From assembly GCA_001247695.2 (NCBI GenBank), contig LGRX02035246.1, positions 80,875-144,874 of the forward strand: 64,000 bases of DNA. Reading direction: 5' to 3'. Both the position numbers and the translations under genes were made by a program. Within the stretch, counting starts at the first letter, position 1. Every line of letters starts with the position of its first letter. Below the pieces are notes generated by a model. The model made no database searches. It saw nothing but the letters and a program-made list of their open reading frames with translations, and had not been told where the DNA came from. Origin of the DNA: Cymbomonas tetramitiformis. Taxonomy: Eukaryota > Chlorophyta > Pyramimonadophyceae > Pyramimonadales > Pyramimonadaceae. Below, piece by piece: positions 13,160 through 22,326 of the stretch.

Positions 13160-13348
13160 ATGGTTGCGACTAGATTGACAACGAGTATGGCGTCACGCCG
13201 ACGTTCCCTAGCGACGATTTTCGACTCTACTGCCGCACGCAATTCAGTGACACCAGCTACGCCGGCACCTGCTGGTGTTCCGGCGGCGAACACCAGCAGC
13301 TGGTGCTCAGGCAGTTTTCTCACGGTTCTATACGAACAATATATGTGA
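13160..13348 (+). CDS. Possible small ORF or first exon, function unknown
   Basis: 62 codons, rich in S, T, A and R (MASRRRSLATIF, then PATPAPAGVPAAN). No domain recognised. It lies downstream of a TATA-like motif and could be the first exon of a decayed gene or the gag start of a retroelement. Weak call. Confidence 0.2.
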   Translation: MVATRLTTSMASRRRSLATIFDSTAARNSVTPATPAPAGVPAANTSSWCSGSFLTVLYEQYM

Positions 13349-13775
13349 CGTTGCTGTTATTGAACGGTAACAGCGAAACGCAATAGTTTGGTGGGATATG
13401 AGTGCAGCAGTCTGTAGACCAGAAGTGCTTGCTTGAGCCCAATGCTCCTCATATACTCTAATCGGCTCTCACGCATCTCATGCGTTACCACCATCGGGTT
13501 GTGAACCCGAGAGCACTAGATGAACTTCCCGCATCGGCTGGTCGATATAGCCTTTGATGCTCGCATGATGTTATGTTCATGCTAGAAGCGAAGATCGTCT
13601 TGTCAGAACAAGTCAGTTTGTTCTTTTCAAGATGTATCTTGCTTCGCCATCTCGATGCCATATACTTGGCCTCTCGATGACAGATGTCACTCACCTTAGG
13701 TGGATGACATACATTATGACTGTACATGTCATAGTCGACCGTACTGGCAATACTTGACGACTGTATGTCATTATG

Positions 13776-13850
13776 ACACATGACATGACATGACATGACA
13801 GGACAGGTATGATAGGTATGACATGTATGACACATATGGCATCGGTCATA
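13776..13850. repeat. TGACA/TGACATGTA short tandem repeats
   Basis: Successive GACAT, GACAG and GGTATGA units. Similar TGACA-rich tracts recur at 43.3-43.5 kb. Confidence 0.7.
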
Positions 13851-14768
13851 TCCCTGACAAATCTCCCCTCTTAGAAGTGTTGTGGCCTCACAATATAGGG
13901 TGCATACCTTTTGTATATGTCTCTGATGTATTTGTTGTTGAACTGGCCAGTCTTCTTACACCGATGAGGCGTCCCTCAAGGTGTTTTTAGGATATCGGGG
14001 GGAACTGAGTCCACTTTAAACCCCCACCTTAGGCTTTTAGCCCTACAGTTCTTAGGATGTAGCCCCCCTGATTGCTTGGCGTTTCGTATTTCAGAGTGAC
14101 GCTCAGGGTATCTCTTGTCCGAGGTTTACGTTACGGAGAGATATGCGCATGCCGTCGACGATTTAACGAACGATGCACGGCGATATAGTGCATCCACCCC
14201 TTCCTCCCCTCCTGGAACTGCTATGGAGGATCAACGGTGGAATGGATAAGATTTTTAATGCAGGCGGAGAAGGCGCTGCTTACGAGATATCGGAGGGTCT
14301 CTATGAGTCCACTTTAAATCCTCACCCGATCTGCCAAACTCCTTTTTCGGTCCGGTGTGTTGCGCTACTGTATTGCCGCAAGCCAGGTCAGTGGTTTGCC
14401 GACAAATCACACTAATGTGAATTTGTGTTAGTCATGTGTGTCAAGCACGACTCAGGATCACAACTCCATCTACCTCAGAACATTCCGGCAGTTCAGAATG
14501 ACTGGCCATAAGATCCGAATGACAAATTACGGTCTGGCAAAGGCAGTATAGCAGCTTTTATTATCCACAGATATGGTACCCGCATGTATGCGTATCTGTG
14601 CAAGGGTATGAATTTGTACAAGGCTCACTACACCTCAGCAAGGAAGGATCAATTTCCTGCTCCTGATACAACATACTGATACAACATTAAGAGCAGGGTA
14701 TACAGATGATCGACATGTATAAGTATATATTACAAGAAGTAAGGGCAATAGGCTTAATAATATATTGT
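13851..14768. other. No gene seen; possible 3' flank of the chromovirus remnant
   Basis: Contains a ~300-bp-spaced pair of GATATCGG(G/A)GG...GAGTCCACTTTAAA stretches (13,990 and 14,285) but no long frame and no recognisable LTR. Confidence 0.4.
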
Positions 14769-15785
14769 TCAGCCTTCATAGGCAGCTATTATGTCTGCTG
14801 CATTGGTCAGCTCTGTGGCTTTGACCCAGGTGTCATGTCCAGGGCCGTAGCCTGCATATCGCACTAAATAGTACTTGACACCTCTAGTGATCTTATCTGA
14901 GAGAATGTGATTCTGTGATATCTCAAATAATGGTTGCCCTTCTTCGGTGATCATCTGTGGTAGAGGTAAAGGTACTTGGATCGAGTCATTATATGACTCT
15001 AATCAGGATACAGGCTGAACCGGATGGATACGAATGTCGAGATCCCCGAAATCTAGCTCATAAGCACGTCCATGGCTGACTTCTTTAGATATGGTAAACG
15101 GCCCGATAAATGGCTGCTTAAAGTGTCTGCCTGCCTCCGTCAAACCAGTCCATTGGATACACTCAGTCCGTAGAAGAACGTTCTGCCCTAGTGCAAATTG
15201 TCGGGGCATGTGAGTCTCATTGAATCTGGCTCGATTGATTTATGTTGCTCGGGTAATATTGTCTACCGCATTGGCATGAACAGCCCAGTACTGGTCAAAG
15301 TGATCTCGAATAGCATTCTGTATTGGAACAGGAGCTTCTGGCGGAATAGTGATTGCCAGATCATGCGGCGAAAGTGGCTGCGCCATGGAGTCGAGATAAA
15401 AGGGTGTGTAACCAGTCGTAGCAGAAATTGTGTTGTTGATTGCAAACTCCAATAGAGGCAACTTGTCCTCCCATGAATTGGCTGAAGTATAATTGCAACA
15501 ACACCTGAGGAAAAAATAATTTCTAATCAGTAAGTATAAACCAGAGGTTGGTGAATCATGCATCAAACAAAATGTAAAATACCTGAGGATGTCCTCAATG
15601 AAGGCATGGCTTCGCTCATTGCTTGCATTCGACTGTGGATGGTGTGAAGATGCCATAGACAATCTCGTACCAGTAGACTTCCACAGTGTTTGCCAGAATG
15701 AAGAAGTAAATCTGGGATCTCGATCTGAAATGATGTTCCTCGGAAGACCATGGATGGCTACTGCCCGAAGGTCCTGTCCTCCCAC
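14769..15785 (-). pseudogene. Ty3/gypsy chromovirus remnant: integrase core, integrase C-terminal domain and chromodomain
   Basis: On the minus strand one frame runs from 15,785 to 14,769 with two in-frame stops (15,240 and 15,003). It contains the second half of a Ty3 integrase core (HGLPRNIISDRDPRF, SSHHPQSNASNERSHAFIED, LPLLEFAINNT), the integrase C-terminal region (LGQNVLLRTECIQW, FIGPFTI) and a chromodomain (YYLVRYAGYGPGHDTWV, about 14,805-14,880). The chromodomain identifies the chromovirus branch, which uses it to target insertion. The first catalytic Asp, RT and LTRs are missing: the element ends at ~15,785, where an oppositely oriented gypsy element begins. Confidence 0.85.
15505..15582 (-). 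other. Candidate 78-bp intron or insertion inside the chromovirus integrase
   Basis: In the minus-strand integrase frame, 26 extra residues (YFTFCLMHD... to ...NYFF) interrupt a conserved stretch. The DNA starts GTATTTT after CCTCAG and ends TTTTTTCCTCAG. Removing it restores the expected family spacing (ILR followed by CCCNYTSANSWED). The length is a multiple of three and the same CCTCAG lies on both sides, so it could be a spliced intron or an insertion. Confidence 0.55.
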
Positions 15786-15789
15786 AAGG

Positions 15790-16522
15790 ACCGAAGTGAA
15801 TTTGGGCCTTTCCCCGGTAAAACTGGATTATAAGAATTGGGGTTCGGTCCGGTTCACCAAGGGCAGGGAAGAAGTCGTCATCACCGGCTGTTCGCCGGGA
15901 TCCCCGGACCCCAGTCGCCCCAAGAACACATCAATGGCACTGGTACAGGGAGTCATTTTGAGTCAACGTCGAGCTCGTCGGGACCTGCGGGCCCTCCGAA
16001 ACAAAGAGGAGCAAGCTTTCGTTGTCTACCTCGCCCCCGATGGGTCTTTTGGCGCGTCGGCTTGCAACAAGGGGGGGGAGATTCCGACGAGGATTCCCCC
16101 AACGATGTCGTAGCAGGCCTAGCGTCAGAACCCTCCTCCGGGTCCGAGGATAGTGAGGTCAGCGTGCGCCCCAGCACAACGGTGCCGGACGGAGCAGGGG
16201 AGTCTGAGGAGCCGGGAGGGTTGGTTTCGGACAGCTCCGATTCCGGCTACAGTGACGTGGACGGGGCGTGTCATTTGCGGAAGGTAGGGGCGGTGGTCGA
16301 GGATATTAGGCCGAAGGGATTTGCAAGTACGGTTGACGAGGCCGGGGATCATCCTGACCCTCTCAGCGTTTTCGCTAGCAAGCAGGAGGCGAACGGGGCA
16401 TTTGCATTGCTTCCGCCAGCGGTGCGTAGACAGGCGATAGAGGATCACGCAGCCGGGAAGCCACCCACCTGGCACGCTCAGGCGGCCGCGGCGCTCCAGC
16501 AGGGCCGAGGTCTGGTCGCGGA
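15790..16522 (+). pseudogene. gypsy pol, 5' part: protease tail and acidic spacer
   Basis: Reading begins with a retropepsin-like C-terminal stretch (LDYKNWGSVRFTKGREEVV, then FVVYLAPDGSFG). At the G8 run near 16,070 the frame must change by one base to continue into the acidic spacer (DSDEDSPNDVVAG ... LSVFASKQEANGAFALLPP), which runs to the MITE insertion point at 16,522 and resumes in phase at 25,745. The catalytic DSG of the protease is not present; it would lie 5' of the truncation. Confidence 0.65.
16515..16522. repeat. 8-bp target-site duplication of hAT MITE 1 (left)
   Basis: GTCGCGGA immediately precedes the MITE terminus CAGGG; the identical 8-mer follows the other terminus at 25,737-25,744. 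Confidence 0.9.
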
Positions 16523-16527
16523 CAGGG

Positions 16528-16532
16528 TATAT
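16528..16532. repeat. 5-bp target-site duplication of the copia element (left); right copy 25,462-25,466
   Basis: TATAT abuts both outer LTR ends. The uninterrupted MITE 2 shows a single TATAT at the same place. Confidence 0.9.
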
Positions 16533-16788
16533 TACTAGAATGTCCTAGTGACACAGTGAAAACGCTGAACGCCGTAGGGTTTGAGCGAGGCAATCGGGTA
16601 TATCAAAAGATAGAAATGAATACACGACTCTCAGGCTATCTAAGCTCTGAGGCCGTCACTAGGCAATCATATCGTGTGTCACAGTCTAAGCTACCGAAGT
16701 CGAACTACTGAGTACAGGTAGGAAGTCACTGTACTGTCACTGTCACTGTCATACGTCATACGTGATACTGAACTACTGAATCTCAGCA
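16533..16788 (-). repeat. copia 3' LTR
   Basis: Direct repeat of 25,205-25,461. Contains a short CACTGT/CACTGTCA microsatellite near the start of the LTR in sense orientation. Confidence 0.95.
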
Positions 16789-17331
16789 CACCACCTCGGC
16801 TGAGGTGGCACAAGAATGTGAAACAGGTAGCTAATGCAAACTAAGAGGTCCCCGTCCACGGATCAGAACAACATCAACCAAAGGGCCGACCTGCCGCCAT
16901 CCCCGCTTCCGGCTAACCCTCTAAACCGAATGCTAAAGTACTAGTATATGCATGCCAACTAGGTGGACTGCCACAAGGATATGAAAATAGTAACTGGTCT
17001 CCGCCAGATCTCGCTCCCCGATAGATACTCTCATCCGATGCTGCTCAGCCCGACGGTCAACCAGTACTCAAGGTCATAGAAGATGTCAAGGAAGTACAGG
17101 ATGTAGTCAAAGGCCAGAATCCAGTCAGATGTGCTTAAGGTCAGAGTAGAGCTGTCGGTGTCTAAGGTCTCATAGGGCAGGTCATAGGTACCAGTCTGTC
17201 CACGAACACAAAGTCCAGTCCAGAAGGGCACCACGTCAAAGGGCATCAATCCAGTCAGACCAGAAAGACCCCTTGCCCGACCGCTGCCGGCTCACAGGCC
17301 TGCAGCTCAGCCGGACAGAGGACCAGAGAAC

Positions 17332-20300
17332 CTAGGAGTCACCCGCACCACTGGGGTGCGGGCGGATCACGTCCATGAAGGACTCGATCATGCTGATGAT
17401 CACCCGCACCTTGTCCTTGAGCCCAGGAAGAGGTTTGGTGAAGATATCAGCCAGGTTGAGTAAAGTGTTGATGTAAACAGGCACTAGGTACCCAGCACAC
17501 ACCCACCCCCGAAAGCAGTGAAAACGGATCAACACATGCTTAATCTTGGTGGATAGCATGACATTCCTCAGAATGGAGGAGGCCGCCTGGTTGTCAATCA
17601 TGACAGCCACCGGGAGCTCCAGCCTGGGAATGAAGGGTCCAGAGGTACCATACATGCCAGACCGCTGAGAGTGGTACTCCCGCGGACCGTCCTCGTAGCC
17701 TGTGCCATCAAATGGTACTGGCACCGCGTGAGGCAGGGCATACAGGCTGCTGTCAGGAACAGGCTCAGCCTCCCGGTAGTGCAGGGGGGAGGCGGGGCCC
17801 ATCTGACCATAACCCATAGCATGATTCTCGAAGAACGTGGCCGCCCTCTGCATCCAAGAAGTGTCAGCTGCAGGGAAGGCCGTAGACAGAGCCAGAGCAG
17901 ACACACCCGGCTCCTGCTGCGTGATTCTGATAAATCCGAACATCTCCACAATCATATGGATAGCAGACATGGCCCGCTGCCCAACCACAGAGGCGGCCAC
18001 ATACTCAGATCCAGTGGAGGACATCTCAGCATCAGTCTGGCGGGCACATACCCAATGAAGCACCATGCCGTTGAGGAATACAATGCCCCCCGAGTAGGAG
18101 AGGCACCCGTTGAATTTGTCACGAGCATGGTCAGCATCCGAATATACCTGTATTGTGAGCACAGAAAGCGGTGCACTGGGGTAAGCATAACGGATACGGT
18201 AGTGCCGTGTGAAGTATAGATACTGAGCCACTCTCTGAAGTGCCTCCCAGGCCTGAGCCGAGGGGCATGAGGAGAACTGCGCCAGATATATGACGGAGTA
18301 ATATACATCTGGCCTGGTGCACCGTGCAATCCACAGCAGGGACCCAAGCAGTGAGAGATACGGGGTGACAAGGGTGAAATCAGGGTGCTCCGGCTTCTGG
18401 ATAACGAGGTTCACATCCATCGGATTGTGAAAGGTTTTGGCCGGAAGCTTGAACTTGGACATGAGCTCCTTGATCTGCCTGGTTTGGGACAGTGCAATGC
18501 CCCACCGATCATAGTCAACCGCAAGCTGCAGGACGGCTGTCATACGGCCAAGATTCTTGCTCTTGAATGCCGCCTGGAAAGCTGCCCAGAAAGCCTGGTG
18601 GAAGGCATCATCACATGTCAGCCCGAAGTCATCCACGTAGACAGCCACGAAGGCCACGAACACAGAGGTCACAATATAGTATAGGCACGGGTCATATGTG
18701 GACTGGGTGAAGTGCATTCCCTGATAGGTGAAGGACTTCATGAATTTGTTGGCCAGCTTTTGCCAGGAAGCACCAGCCGTCCGTAGCCCGTAGAGAGCAT
18801 AGAGCAGCTTGGCATAGCCATATCTGCCCTTATACATATACCCAGAGGGGAACCGCACATATATAGGAACCTCCAGACGGGCATGAACAAAGGCCTGACT
18901 GACATCAAAGTGATAGACCATAACCCCCATACCAGCAAAGATAATAGACAGGATGAAGAGAAGGCGGAAGGTGGGCAGGTCTGCTACCGTGCATGCGGTC
19001 TCAGCTTGGGTGTAGCCCCAGTGCCATGTGGCAGCCACGGCCATCCGAGCTTTATGAATCTGGACGGGCGGCAGACCATCCCGCGGCTTCCAGGGCTTAT
19101 TCAGCACAAAGATGGTGCTGGTGGCGATCTCACCGTCGGGTAGCACCTCCACCGGCTCTATCTTACCCTGGTCAATCAGAGGCTGTACCTCCCCACCGGC
19201 AATAGCCTCCTCCCACTGAGCCCCATCAGGCATAGACAGTGCCTGGCGGTACCCACCCGGCAGTGGCAGATCAGGAGCCGCAGTGTGGTATAGGCGCTCG
19301 GCGAGGTCAGCAGAGATATGACAGAAGCTGAGTGTGCCGCTGGCAGGCAACGTACCGACCGTGTCCTCTGGTGGGACCACATAGTGCGGAAGGAGCCACT
19401 GGTCCTGCTCCGGGTGGTCGGAGAAGGGAAGGTGGCAAGCACTGTGGGTATCAGGGAACACCACCAGACTGGCACGGAGGTCCATGGCATAGGCACGTGG
19501 GGCAGTCACATCACCGTAGGCCATAGGCCGGAAGAGTACCCCATAGGACCTGGACCGCCTCATGTCCGTGGACACAATGAGTGCCGGATACAGCGGATCA
19601 CCGCGGGCCTCCTGAGCCTTAGCCAGAGTCCAGAGCGGGTAGTATTGATTGACACAGTCAATGACCCTGCGGCGGTCCAGCCAGTGGACCAAGTCAAACC
19701 AAGCAGTGCCCGCAGGGTCAGCCATGACATACTGCTGGGCGGTGGTCCAGAAAGTGTCGGCTGATGAACCAGTGTCAAGCAACTGTACGGTGACATAGGT
19801 CTCACCGTCCCGGGTGTCATAATAGGCAGCCACGGAATGGACCGTCACCACCATGTCAGTGGTGTAGTCCCCCCACGGCTCCGGCCTGTCACTGGGCACG
19901 GGTGCGGAGTGCTGCTCGTCGGGAGCGGGGGCAGGGAACGATGACATCACCTGCCCGAACTCTGAGTAGTTTCTGATGAAGTCCGGCCGGCCCTCGGAAA
20001 CAACCTTGTTTCTCTCCAGGTCCAGTATCTTGTAGGCCGAGGACCTGAGGCTGATGCCCACAAACCGCCCCTGCCAGGCCCGGGGGGTCCGCTTCTTGGA
20101 GACCCCCGGATGGCGGGCCCGCATCTGCTGAGCATCCATGGCCACAGTGCACAGGGTGCCGAATATCTCGATACGGGAGTAGATAAAATGATAGCCCATA
20201 AGGTGATAGAATGGCACCACGGCGTCCCGCCCATGAGGCAGGATATCCCATAGCAAGCAGGCATGACTGTCTGCAAGAGGCCAGTAGGTGAGGTCCATAC

Positions 20301-22260
20301 CGGCTGTCTCCGTGAGTGCACGGGAGACCGACGAGATCTTACCAATCACATATTCAGCCATGAAGTTCTGCCAGTGCAGGGTGGGTGACGACTGCAGGTG
20401 TTTGATGCCATGGTGTTTGTACAGAGCCTGTGCTGCAGGGTCACACAGCTCCGGGGCACAATCAGTGCGGAGGACCAGGCCAGTGCAGGCAAAGCCGTGA
20501 TGAACAACATCTGCCAGGAACTGAGCCAGAATGAAGCTGTATGCTGACTTCTCAGCAGAGAAGTAGCAAAGTGTAAACCTCACAGTGAACTCCACAAAGG
20601 TCCAGCGGTACCTCGACCCGTCATAGCCAATAGGCGTGATCGGGCCTGTAGCATCAGCCGCCCACATAGATCCAGGCTTCTGAGCCCTGTATCTGTCAGC
20701 CGGAGGGTGCTTCGGACTCGGCTGTACTGTCCGCATACGGGCACACACAGCACAGGCCTCAGCACAGGTCCTGTGAGCCAGCAGCTGCTCCCGGGTAACT
20801 GTAGTACCAGGCCGGGCGATCTCAACACCAAGGTCCATGAGCTGAGCCAGCCTGAGACCATGAGCATGAGCATATGCGGAATGGCACCACCTCTCAGGGG
20901 TGAACCTCATGGACGTGTACTGATCACGGTAGATGATAGCCACCGGGAACGGGGTACCAGCAATGAAGACACGGTCCCCCCCGCCCTCCGAGCCAGCCGA
21001 CTGAAGGGGCCGTCCAGCATAGGTGTGCTCACGACGGTAGCTGAATATGCCCTCTGTGCCAGCCGGATACACATGTAGTACCTCCCAGTGAATAAGGTGC
21101 TGCCTGAAGGTACTGAGGTGTGACTGGGGGATCAGGAAGAGGAATACCGTGTGCTCGGGGTCGGTTGCAAAGTCTCGGTTGGCCTTCTTGAGCATCCGCT
21201 CACAGGTGAGTCTGTCAAAGGGCGGGTTGCCGTATATATAGGCACCGGCCCAGAGGTGACCCCAGCAGGAATCAGACAGTGAATACCTGACTGGGCAGGT
21301 CTGGTTGTTACCCACGCCGGGGGGGAGGTCGTCTCCGAAGAGGGAGATGTCAAAGTTGTGTTCCCCGGTCTTGGCCAGTGCAGCGGGCGAGCCCTTCAGG
21401 AAAGCCCACTTGGCATACTCTGAGCGTGCCCACATCCAGTCACAGATCTCACCGGTGCGGACACGTGAGACAGTCTGGGTGAGTGCACTGGCTGCCCCCT
21501 CAGGGACCTCCGCCCACATATAGTCTGTGCCAGAGTCAATGATCCGATAGACACGGCCAGTAGGCAGGTGGGTGTAAGTGAGGGATACAAGGTCGGGGGA
21601 CCCGAAGCCGAGGGAAAGCATAACCCGAGAAGACAGGAGAGTGCGGCAGCCGGCCTTATAGTGTGAGTTTGGGAGAACGAAGTGGTCGATGGCTCCGTCC
21701 TGGATACAGACCCCATACAGATGGAATGTCACAGTAGCATCCGTCCGGTGAGACCCAGCCGTGACCATGGTGAAGGCCACCGTACGGGTGTAGTCCACGT
21801 CGGTGCAGGCCGACAGGTCCCCGCACATGACACATGTGGCTCCAGAGTCACACACGATGCCTCTGTCAACCCGGACGGGTGCAGGGACAGCACTGGCCAG
21901 AGAACTGAATCCAGAAGCAGCCCACTCCTCGTCGGGCACATAAAATGGAACTGACTCTGCACTGCCATAGACCAGAATACCAGTATAACCAGCGGGTACC
22001 AGAGGGTAGACCACTGTAACTGACCCAAGCTGACCAGACAGTACACCAAGCTCCACCGAAGCATAAGTACCCACAGCATAACCAGAGACCAGACATAAGC
22101 CGGTATCACCGGTAGCCAGTCCATCAGCTGAGAAAAGCTGACCAGCAGAACGGCCGACGGACCCCCCTGCTGGTGGGGTAAGCTGACTGACTGACTGACT
22201 GACTGACTGACTGACTGCCGCAGACCCAGAGAGTACCCAAACAGTAGTGCCGAGGTACAC
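17332..22260 (-). CDS. copia pol polyprotein: protease, Dam-like methyltransferase, integrase, reverse transcriptase, RNase H
   Basis: One uninterrupted frame of 1,642 codons. Domains in order: aspartic protease (DSGAT at residues 138-142); a Dam-like adenine methyltransferase region (~275-450) with NPPF at 345-348 (bases 21,217-21,228), preceded by FDISLFG and followed by FLFLIPQS; integrase with a zinc-binding region (~460-507, CAEACAVC) and core (WAADATGP, LRTDCAPEL, FMAEYVIGK); reverse transcriptase (FVLNKPWKP, FDVSQAFVHARL, LYALYGLRTAGASW, catalytic AVYVDDFGLT); and RNase H (YSDADHARD, TGSEYVAA, VMIDNQAA). The protease, integrase, RT, RNase H order is that of Ty1/copia; the methyltransferase between protease and integrase is not. 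The frame starts with an SQSV repeat from a GACT microsatellite. It is in the same frame as gag, but two stops separate them. Probably functional or recently so. Confidence 0.95.
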   Translation of the reverse strand: MYLGTTVWVLSGSAAVSQSVSQSVSQLTPPAGGSVGRSAGQLFSADGLATGDTGLCLVSGYAVGTYASVELGVLSGQLGSVTVVYPLVPAGYTGILVYGSAESVPFYVPDEEWAASGFSSLASAVPAPVRVDRGIVCDSGATCVMCGDLSACTDVDYTRTVAFTMVTAGSHRTDATVTFHLYGVCIQDGAIDHFVLPNSHYKAGCRTLLSSRVMLSLGFGSPDLVSLTYTHLPTGRVYRIIDSGTDYMWAEVPEGAASALTQTVSRVRTGEICDWMWARSEYAKWAFLKGSPAALAKTGEHNFDISLFGDDLPPGVGNNQTCPVRYSLSDSCWGHLWAGAYIYGNPPFDRLTCERMLKKANRDFATDPEHTVFLFLIPQSHLSTFRQHLIHWEVLHVYPAGTEGIFSYRREHTYAGRPLQSAGSEGGGDRVFIAGTPFPVAIIYRDQYTSMRFTPERWCHSAYAHAHGLRLAQLMDLGVEIARPGTTVTREQLLAHRTCAEACAVCARMRTVQPSPKHPPADRYRAQKPGSMWAADATGPITPIGYDGSRYRWTFVEFTVRFTLCYFSAEKSAYSFILAQFLADVVHHGFACTGLVLRTDCAPELCDPAAQALYKHHGIKHLQSSPTLHWQNFMAEYVIGKISSVSRALTETAGMDLTYWPLADSHACLLWDILPHGRDAVVPFYHLMGYHFIYSRIEIFGTLCTVAMDAQQMRARHPGVSKKRTPRAWQGRFVGISLRSSAYKILDLERNKVVSEGRPDFIRNYSEFGQVMSSFPAPAPDEQHSAPVPSDRPEPWGDYTTDMVVTVHSVAAYYDTRDGETYVTVQLLDTGSSADTFWTTAQQYVMADPAGTAWFDLVHWLDRRRVIDCVNQYYPLWTLAKAQEARGDPLYPALIVSTDMRRSRSYGVLFRPMAYGDVTAPRAYAMDLRASLVVFPDTHSACHLPFSDHPEQDQWLLPHYVVPPEDTVGTLPASGTLSFCHISADLAERLYHTAAPDLPLPGGYRQALSMPDGAQWEEAIAGGEVQPLIDQGKIEPVEVLPDGEIATSTIFVLNKPWKPRDGLPPVQIHKARMAVAATWHWGYTQAETACTVADLPTFRLLFILSIIFAGMGVMVYHFDVSQAFVHARLEVPIYVRFPSGYMYKGRYGYAKLLYALYGLRTAGASWQKLANKFMKSFTYQGMHFTQSTYDPCLYYIVTSVFVAFVAVYVDDFGLTCDDAFHQAFWAAFQAAFKSKNLGRMTAVLQLAVDYDRWGIALSQTRQIKELMSKFKLPAKTFHNPMDVNLVIQKPEHPDFTLVTPYLSLLGSLLWIARCTRPDVYYSVIYLAQFSSCPSAQAWEALQRVAQYLYFTRHYRIRYAYPSAPLSVLTIQVYSDADHARDKFNGCLSYSGGIVFLNGMVLHWVCARQTDAEMSSTGSEYVAASVVGQRAMSAIHMIVEMFGFIRITQQEPGVSALALSTAFPAADTSWMQRAATFFENHAMGYGQMGPASPLHYREAEPVPDSSLYALPHAVPVPFDGTGYEDGPREYHSQRSGMYGTSGPFIPRLELPVAVMIDNQAASSILRNVMLSTKIKHVLIRFHCFRGWVCAGYLVPVYINTLLNLADIFTKPLPGLKDKVRVIISMIESFMDVIRPHPSGAGDS
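22170..22206. repeat. GACT tetranucleotide run at the gag-pol junction
   Basis: About eight tandem CTGA/GACT units just inside the pol frame. All three frames stay open across it, so it could tolerate slippage. Confidence 0.9.
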
Positions 22261-22326
22261 AGGGCCAGGCTACAGATAACCAGAACAGCAGTCCAGACTG
22301 GTGAGGAGCGGCGAGAGGCACGGGGC

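Noticed and set aside
13470..13530. tRNA-His-like stem-loop (CGGG TTGTGAA CCCG)
   Set aside because: Only the anticodon-like hairpin is present; no A or B box at the right spacing.
13955..14010. Hammerhead-ribozyme-like CCGATGAGG near 13,960
   Set aside because: The core CUGAUGA and the matching GAAA strand are not both present.
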